Positions 12,698 to 16,934 of a DNA stretch of 16,934 nt are shown in pieces. Both the position numbers and the translations under genes were made by a program. The notes beneath the pieces are model-generated. The model did no database searches, had not been told where the DNA came from, and saw nothing but the letters and a program-made list of their open reading frames with translations. This DNA is from JAKEGK01 sp036507695. Its GTDB lineage: Bacteria > Pseudomonadota > Gammaproteobacteria > SZUA-152. The stretch lies in NCBI GenBank assembly GCA_036507695.1, contig DATCIR010000207.1, forward strand, positions 1 to 16,934, read 5' to 3'. Position 1 is the stretch's first letter. Every line of letters starts with the position of its first letter.

Positions 12698-14119
12698 TTA
12701 GAAAGTCGAGCTATTAATCCACATGTGTGCCAGGATGCTCGCGGCGTAGCCCAAGGCAATGACCGGGGTCCATTTCAAGTGGCTGAAAAAAGTGTAAATG
12801 CCGCGCGTTTGTCCCATGAGCGCAACGCCGGCGGCGGAACCGATGGATAACAGGCTGCCACCGACACCGGCTGTTAAGGTGACCAGCAGCCATTGACCGG
12901 CCGGCATATCCGGTCCCATGCTCAATACCGCGAACATCACGGGAATGTTATCGACAACCGCGGAAATAATTCCCACCATCACATTGGCAAACGTCGCTCC
13001 CAGTTCGACATACATCAGCTGTGATGCCAGGGAGAGGTAGCCAATAAAACCGAGCCCGCCCACACAAAGCACGACACCGTAAAAGAACAATAGCGTATCC
13101 CATTCGGCGCGGGCGACGTTATGAAAGATATCATAGTTTTTGTCATCGCTTATTCGCTCGGTTTGCAACGGATTGCTGACGACGGATTCGTGAATCGCGA
13201 AGGATTTTTTCAGATAAAAGCTGAAAAACTGCAAGTAGGCCAAGCCCGTCATCATTCCCAGCATCGGCGGCAAATGCAGGAAATTGTGAAAGCTGACCGC
13301 CGTGGCAATGGTAAGAAAGAACAGCAACACAATGCGCCGCGCGCCGCGTTTCATGACCACGGTTTCGGTGGTTTTCGCCGGCGATTCATGGGGGATCGCG
13401 AAATGCATGAATGCCGCCGGAACCACAAAATTCACCAGCGAGGGGATGAATAACAAAAAGAACGTCCAGAACTCGATAACACCTTTTTGCCACACCATCA
13501 GCGTGGTGATGTCGCCAAACGGACTAAATGCGCCGCCGGCGTTGGCGGCGATGACAATACTGATGCACGACAGGTTGATAAAACGGGGGCTGCCGGCACC
13601 AACCGCCATCACCACGGCGCACATTAATAGTGCCGTGGTAAGATTGTCAGCTACGGGGGAAATAAAGAACGCCAGAAAACCGGTTAACCAGAATAGTTTC
13701 CGGTAGCTGAAGTTGCGCGATATCAACCAGGCCCTTAAGGCGTCAAATACGCGGCGTTCCTGGAGCACGTTGATATAAGTCATCGCCACCAGCAGGAACA
13801 GCATCAGCTCGGCGAACTCCAGGATGTTATGACGTACCGCCTTTTCCGCGGTATGGAAATCGCCCATACCGGCATACACGGCGCCAATCATGGCCCAGAT
13901 GACGCCGGCGGCAAGGATGACGGGTTTGGATTTGCGCAAGTGAGTGAATTCTTCGGCCATTACCAGCAGGTAGGCGACAATGAAAATAGCAATGGACGCA
14001 TAGCCAACGAAGTGCGAGGTCAGGCTTACGGCAAAGAATCCTTCCTCCGCCGCGAAGACCGCGCTGGAAGTTAACAGTAATGCGGTGACAACAAGGAATA
14101 GGCGTATGCGGTTATTCAA
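12698..14119 (-). CDS. nhaD: NhaD-type sodium/proton antiporter
   Basis: A 473-residue multi-span inner-membrane protein of the ion transporter superfamily that exchanges Na+ (and Li+) for H+ in pH and salt homeostasis. An N-terminal signal-like segment (LFLVVTALLLTSSAVFAAEE) is followed by many hydrophobic helices. Two inverted-topology-like motifs are visible: ISPVADNLTTALLMCAVVMAVG (Asp158) and IISAVVDNIPVMFAVLSM in the second half, plus GGAFSPFGDITTLMVWQKG, all typical of NhaD. The start is a TTG (14117-14119); an in-frame TGA not far upstream excludes a much longer protein, and a later ATG would remove the signal and first helix. It is a single gene, downstream of the polysaccharide operon on the same strand. 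Confidence 0.9.
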   Translation of the reverse strand: MNNRIRLFLVVTALLLTSSAVFAAEEGFFAVSLTSHFVGYASIAIFIVAYLLVMAEEFTHLRKSKPVILAAGVIWAMIGAVYAGMGDFHTAEKAVRHNILEFAELMLFLLVAMTYINVLQERRVFDALRAWLISRNFSYRKLFWLTGFLAFFISPVADNLTTALLMCAVVMAVGAGSPRFINLSCISIVIAANAGGAFSPFGDITTLMVWQKGVIEFWTFFLLFIPSLVNFVVPAAFMHFAIPHESPAKTTETVVMKRGARRIVLLFFLTIATAVSFHNFLHLPPMLGMMTGLAYLQFFSFYLKKSFAIHESVVSNPLQTERISDDKNYDIFHNVARAEWDTLLFFYGVVLCVGGLGFIGYLSLASQLMYVELGATFANVMVGIISAVVDNIPVMFAVLSMGPDMPAGQWLLVTLTAGVGGSLLSIGSAAGVALMGQTRGIYTFFSHLKWTPVIALGYAASILAHMWINSSTF

Positions 14120-14271
14120 TGAATTTCCCAGTGATCTTACCCAGCGGTCTCAAAGTAGTGCAATGCGTGTAAATTAATAGTGGCGGCCCGTGATGTCTCG
14201 TTCGAGATTTTTGCGCGCTAATGTAGACGTTTAGGGAAGAGAATACAGGTGCTAACCGTGTACGCGGGAGT
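14120..14271. other. Gap between the epimerase gene and nhaD
   Basis: About 150 bases. On the minus strand no hairpin followed by a T run was found after the epimerase stop, so the end of that operon is unclear. A short TCTCG/CGAGA repeat followed by TTTTT (14196-14212) is oriented for the plus strand, where no gene precedes it. Confidence 0.35.
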
Positions 14272-15282
14272 TCACTTAACGCGATAGAAATCCCGGTACC
14301 ATTCCACGAAACGGGCGATGCCGTCTTCAACCGAGGTATTGGGTTTATAGCCCACATCCTTGACCAGGTCGCTGACGTCCGCGTAGGTGTCGGGCACGTC
14401 GCCCAGTTGCAGCGGCAACAAATTCAATTGCGCTTTTTTACCCAGACAGTCCTGCAGCACCTTGATATAGTGCATCAGCTCAACCGGCTGGTTGTTGCCG
14501 ATGTTATAGAGGCGGTAAGGCGCCTTGCTGGTGGCGGAATCCGGGTCGTCGCTATTCCAGTCGGGATTGGGCTGGGCGATATTGTCCAAAGTGCGGATCA
14601 CGCCTTCGACGATGTCATCAATATACGTGAAGTCGCGCTTGTGATTGCCGTAGTTAAACACGTCGATGGGTTTTCCCGCCAGGATGTTCTTGGTGAACAG
14701 GAACAAGGCCATGTCGGGCCGGCCCCAGGGTCCATACACGGTGAAAAACCGCAGTCCGGTGGTCGGCAGGCGGTACAAGTGACTATAAGTGTGCGCCATT
14801 AACTCATTGGCTTTTTTGCTGGCCGCGTACAGGCTGACCGGATGATCCACATTATGGTGTACGGAAAACGGCATATTGGTGTTGGAACCGTAGACCGAAC
14901 TGCTGGACGCATAGACCAGGTGCTCGACGCCGTGATGGCGGCAACCTTCGAGAATGTTAGTGAACCCCACGATGTTGCTATCGATGTAAGCATGGGGATT
15001 TTCCAGCGAGTAACGCACACCCGCTTGCGCGGCGAGATTAATGACGCGATGGGGTTTGTGTTTGCGGAAGGTTTCTTCCATCGCAGGCCGGTCTTCAATG
15101 CTGATGCGCACCTCGGTGAAGCCGGGTTTGTTTTTCACCAATGCCAGCCGGGCTTCTTTCAATGATGGATCGTAATAATCATTGACGTTGTCAATGCCGA
15201 TAACCGCATCGCCGCGCGCCAGTAAGCGCTGGGTGAGTTTATTGCCGATAAATCCGGCGGTGCCTGTGATCAGTACTTTCAT
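14272..15282 (-). CDS. UDP-glucuronate 4-epimerase-like NAD-dependent epimerase
   Basis: A 336-residue extended short-chain dehydrogenase. The NAD-binding motif is GTAGFIG (7-13); the active site has the YASSSSVYG serine stretch (124-132) and the Tyr152-xxx-Lys156 pair in LYAASKKANE. RFFTVYGPWGRPDMALFLFTKNILAGKPIDVFNYGNHKRDFTYIDDIVEG is highly typical of UDP-glucuronate 4-epimerases of the LpsL/Cap1J type, which make UDP-galacturonate. The upstream UDP-glucose dehydrogenase would provide the substrate. Because a TviB-type dehydrogenase directly precedes it, action on UDP-N-acetylglucosaminuronate (as TviC does in Vi biosynthesis) is an alternative, though the sequence favours the first. It is last in the operon, 48 bases after the dehydrogenase gene. 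Confidence 0.88.
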   Translation of the reverse strand: MKVLITGTAGFIGNKLTQRLLARGDAVIGIDNVNDYYDPSLKEARLALVKNKPGFTEVRISIEDRPAMEETFRKHKPHRVINLAAQAGVRYSLENPHAYIDSNIVGFTNILEGCRHHGVEHLVYASSSSVYGSNTNMPFSVHHNVDHPVSLYAASKKANELMAHTYSHLYRLPTTGLRFFTVYGPWGRPDMALFLFTKNILAGKPIDVFNYGNHKRDFTYIDDIVEGVIRTLDNIAQPNPDWNSDDPDSATSKAPYRLYNIGNNQPVELMHYIKVLQDCLGKKAQLNLLPLQLGDVPDTYADVSDLVKDVGYKPNTSVEDGIARFVEWYRDFYRVK

Positions 15283-15330
15283 TCGTGTTCAATACTCCGG
15301 TGAATTTTTGCGGCGCGATTCGCTGCGCGC

Positions 15331-16608
15331 TTACAAACGGTCGTCAACCTGGTCGCGGGGCAACATGCCCTTTACATCAAACACCACCACATTGCCGTTG
15401 CCGAGCTTGCGAATTTTAGCGGCGCCCATCTCCAAAAACTGCCGGTGATTGACCGCGATAATAATCGCATCGTAATGGCTTTGTTTCAGTTCTTGGATGG
15501 GCGTAATGCCATATTCATGCTGCGCTTCTTCGGCGTTAACCCAGGGATCATACACATCCACGTTGGCGTTATAGTCTTTCAATTCTTGAATGATGTCGAC
15601 CACGCGGGTATTGCGCAGGTCGGGACAGTTTTCCTTGAAGGTGAGGCCCAGGATCAGCACGTTGGCGCCCGCCACATGAATGCGGCGTTGGGTCATGGTT
15701 TTTACCACGCGTTCCACCACATGCGCGCCCATGTGGTCGTTGATACGGCGTCCCGCCAGAATGATCTCCGGGTGGTATCCGATTTCCTGCGCCTTATGCG
15801 TCAGATAATACGGGTCAACACCAATGCAATGCCCGCCGACCAGGCCCGGGCGAAACGGCAGAAAATTCCACTTGGTGCCCGCGGCTTCCAGTACTTCCAG
15901 GGTATCGATGCCCAGGCGATGAAAAATCAATGACAGTTCATTGATCAACGCGATATTGACATCGCGTTGAGTATTTTCGATAACCTTGGCCGCTTCAGCC
16001 ACGCGAATACTGCTGGCTTTGTGGGTCCCGGCTTTGATAATACTTTTATAGAGCGCATCGACGTAATCCGCCACATCCGGCGTGGAGCCGGAGGTGACTT
16101 TTAAAATACTTGTCACGCGGTGTTGCTTGTCGCCGGGATTAACACGCTCCGGACTGTAACCGGCAAAAAAGTCCCGGTTGTATTTCAGACCCGACACTTT
16201 TTCGATGATCGGCACGCACACTTCTTCGGTGGCGCCGGGATACACCGTGGATTCGTAGATGACGATGTCGTTTTTGCCAATCAGCTTGCCCACGGTATTG
16301 CTGGCGCTTTCCAGCGGCGACAGGTCGGGGCGCTTATATTCATCGATGGGGGTGGGCACGGTTACGATATAGACGTTGCAATCCTTAAGATCTTCGGTAT
16401 TTGTGGTATAGCGGATTTTGCTTGCCTGTTTTAATTCTTCCGCGCTGACTTCCAGCGTGTTGTCGATACCTTTTTTTAATTCGTCAACGCGGCGGGGATT
16501 AATGTCCAAGCCGATCGTCTCGTAGTGTTTACCGAATTCGACGGCCAACGGTAATCCCACATAACCCAGGCCAATAATGCCTATTCTGGTTTTTGCTAAG
16601 TCAAACAT
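15331..16608 (-). CDS. tviB: TviB-type UDP-N-acetylhexosamine 6-dehydrogenase
   Basis: A 425-residue nucleotide-sugar dehydrogenase. It oxidises C-6 of a UDP-N-acetylhexosamine to the uronic acid with two NAD+. The N-terminal Rossmann motif is IGIIGLGYVGLPLAVEFG (residues 9-26). TVPTPIDEYKRPDLSPLESAS and YESTVYPGATEE follow, then the catalytic cysteine (Cys261) in VGGHCIGVDPYYLTHKAQEIGYHPE, and a C-terminal domain with GLTFKENCPDLRNTRVVDI. The DPYYLTHKA and FKENCPDLRN forms are those of TviB/WbpO enzymes rather than UDP-glucose dehydrogenase. It lies between a UDP-glucose dehydrogenase gene (36-base gap) and the epimerase gene, so it is part of a surface-polysaccharide precursor operon. UDP-GlcNAc and UDP-GalNAc specificity cannot be separated here. 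Confidence 0.9.
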   Translation of the reverse strand: MFDLAKTRIGIIGLGYVGLPLAVEFGKHYETIGLDINPRRVDELKKGIDNTLEVSAEELKQASKIRYTTNTEDLKDCNVYIVTVPTPIDEYKRPDLSPLESASNTVGKLIGKNDIVIYESTVYPGATEEVCVPIIEKVSGLKYNRDFFAGYSPERVNPGDKQHRVTSILKVTSGSTPDVADYVDALYKSIIKAGTHKASSIRVAEAAKVIENTQRDVNIALINELSLIFHRLGIDTLEVLEAAGTKWNFLPFRPGLVGGHCIGVDPYYLTHKAQEIGYHPEIILAGRRINDHMGAHVVERVVKTMTQRRIHVAGANVLILGLTFKENCPDLRNTRVVDIIQELKDYNANVDVYDPWVNAEEAQHEYGITPIQELKQSHYDAIIIAVNHRQFLEMGAAKIRKLGNGNVVVFDVKGMLPRDQVDDRL

Positions 16609-16644
16609 ACAGTACCTGTTCTGCGTTCATTGAAAGATGGATCA

Positions 16645-16934
16645 TTACTTGAAATTGGCACCGCCACGCCCGATGCCGTAATAGGTGAATCCTTCCGCCG
16701 CGAGCTGCTTCGGGTCATACATATTACGCCCGTCGAAGATGACCGGTTGATTTAATGCGGCTTTGATTTTAGTGAAATCAGGACTGCGAAACATGCTCCA
16801 CTCGGTGCAGGTGACCAGGGCGTCACAACCTTGCAGCGCATCGCCGGGTGATTGGCAAAAAACCAGGCCGTTACGCTCGCCATAAATACGCCGGGTTTCC
16901 TCCATGGCTTCCGGATCGAAGGCGCGTACGTTGG
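16645..16934 (-). CDS. UDP-glucose 6-dehydrogenase, C-terminal end (partial)
   Basis: The frame is open to the right edge of the window, so the gene starts beyond it; the ATG at 16905 is internal. The roughly 96 visible residues are the C-terminal UDP-binding domain of UDP-glucose dehydrogenases: NVRAFDPEAMEETRRIYG, then GDALQGCDALVTCTEWSMFRSPDFTKIKAAL, then VIFDGRNMYDPKQLAAEGFTYYGIGRG. The TEW-F and FDGRN(M/L)(Y/F)DP motifs are characteristic. The enzyme makes UDP-glucuronate, the likely substrate of the epimerase encoded two genes downstream. It precedes the TviB-type gene by 36 bases. Confidence 0.9.
   Translation of the reverse strand, partial: NVRAFDPEAMEETRRIYGERNGLVFCQSPGDALQGCDALVTCTEWSMFRSPDFTKIKAALNQPVIFDGRNMYDPKQLAAEGFTYYGIGRGGANFK

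Noticed and set aside
14196..14212. Rho-independent terminator (TCTCG/CGAGA then TTTTT)
   Set aside because: It is oriented for the plus strand, where no gene lies upstream; the stem is only five pairs with an impossibly tight loop unless shortened to four.

Overview
The window looks like a chromosomal segment of a Gammaproteobacterium of middling GC. The best evidence is the block mltD - yafS-like methyltransferase - rnhA - dnaQ (5275-9477), a neighbourhood typical of that class. Species was not determined. No rRNA, tRNA, CRISPR array or replication origin was seen.

Region 1 (1-2775) is accessory. It opens with the tail of an oligopeptide/dipeptide ABC transporter ATPase. A REP-like hairpin follows, then a small gene of unknown function that overlaps the decayed start of an AbiEii-like nucleotidyltransferase. 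Next comes a complete element encoding a REP-associated (Y1, HUH-type) transposase with inverted-repeat ends (971-1719). Beside it is a minus-strand xre - hicB - hicA toxin-antitoxin operon. The region ends with a 77-bp internally deleted relative of the transposase element (2684-2760). The two related elements bracket the toxin-antitoxin operon.

Region 2 (2776-5274) holds a P-loop sulfotransferase on the minus strand, a divergent RNA 3'-terminal phosphate cyclase (rtcA), and an unusual convergent intergenic stretch. In that stretch six short inverted repeats follow each other about every 25 bp, most with TTCC at the loop.

Region 3 (5275-9477) is the conserved housekeeping block: an MltD-type murein transglycosylase with three LysM repeats (minus), and a methyltransferase, RNase HI and the DNA polymerase III epsilon subunit (plus). 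gloB, which lies in this neighbourhood in E. coli, is absent.

Region 4 (9496-14119) is minus strand. A periplasmic rhodanese-like protein lies just upstream of a membrane GGDEF-EAL protein, probably in one operon for cyclic-di-GMP signalling. After a 343-bp gap comes an NhaD-type sodium/proton antiporter.

Region 5 (14272-16934) is a minus-strand surface-polysaccharide precursor operon: UDP-glucose dehydrogenase (cut by the window edge), a TviB-type UDP-N-acetylhexosamine dehydrogenase and a UDP-glucuronate 4-epimerase-like enzyme. Together they would supply uronic-acid sugar nucleotides for a capsule, exopolysaccharide or O-antigen.

No clearly new multi-gene system was found. The strongest unexplained signals are the covarying hairpin array at 5096-5236, the transposase/short-element pair around the toxin-antitoxin operon, and the split HicB/XRE arrangement with a possible leader peptide.
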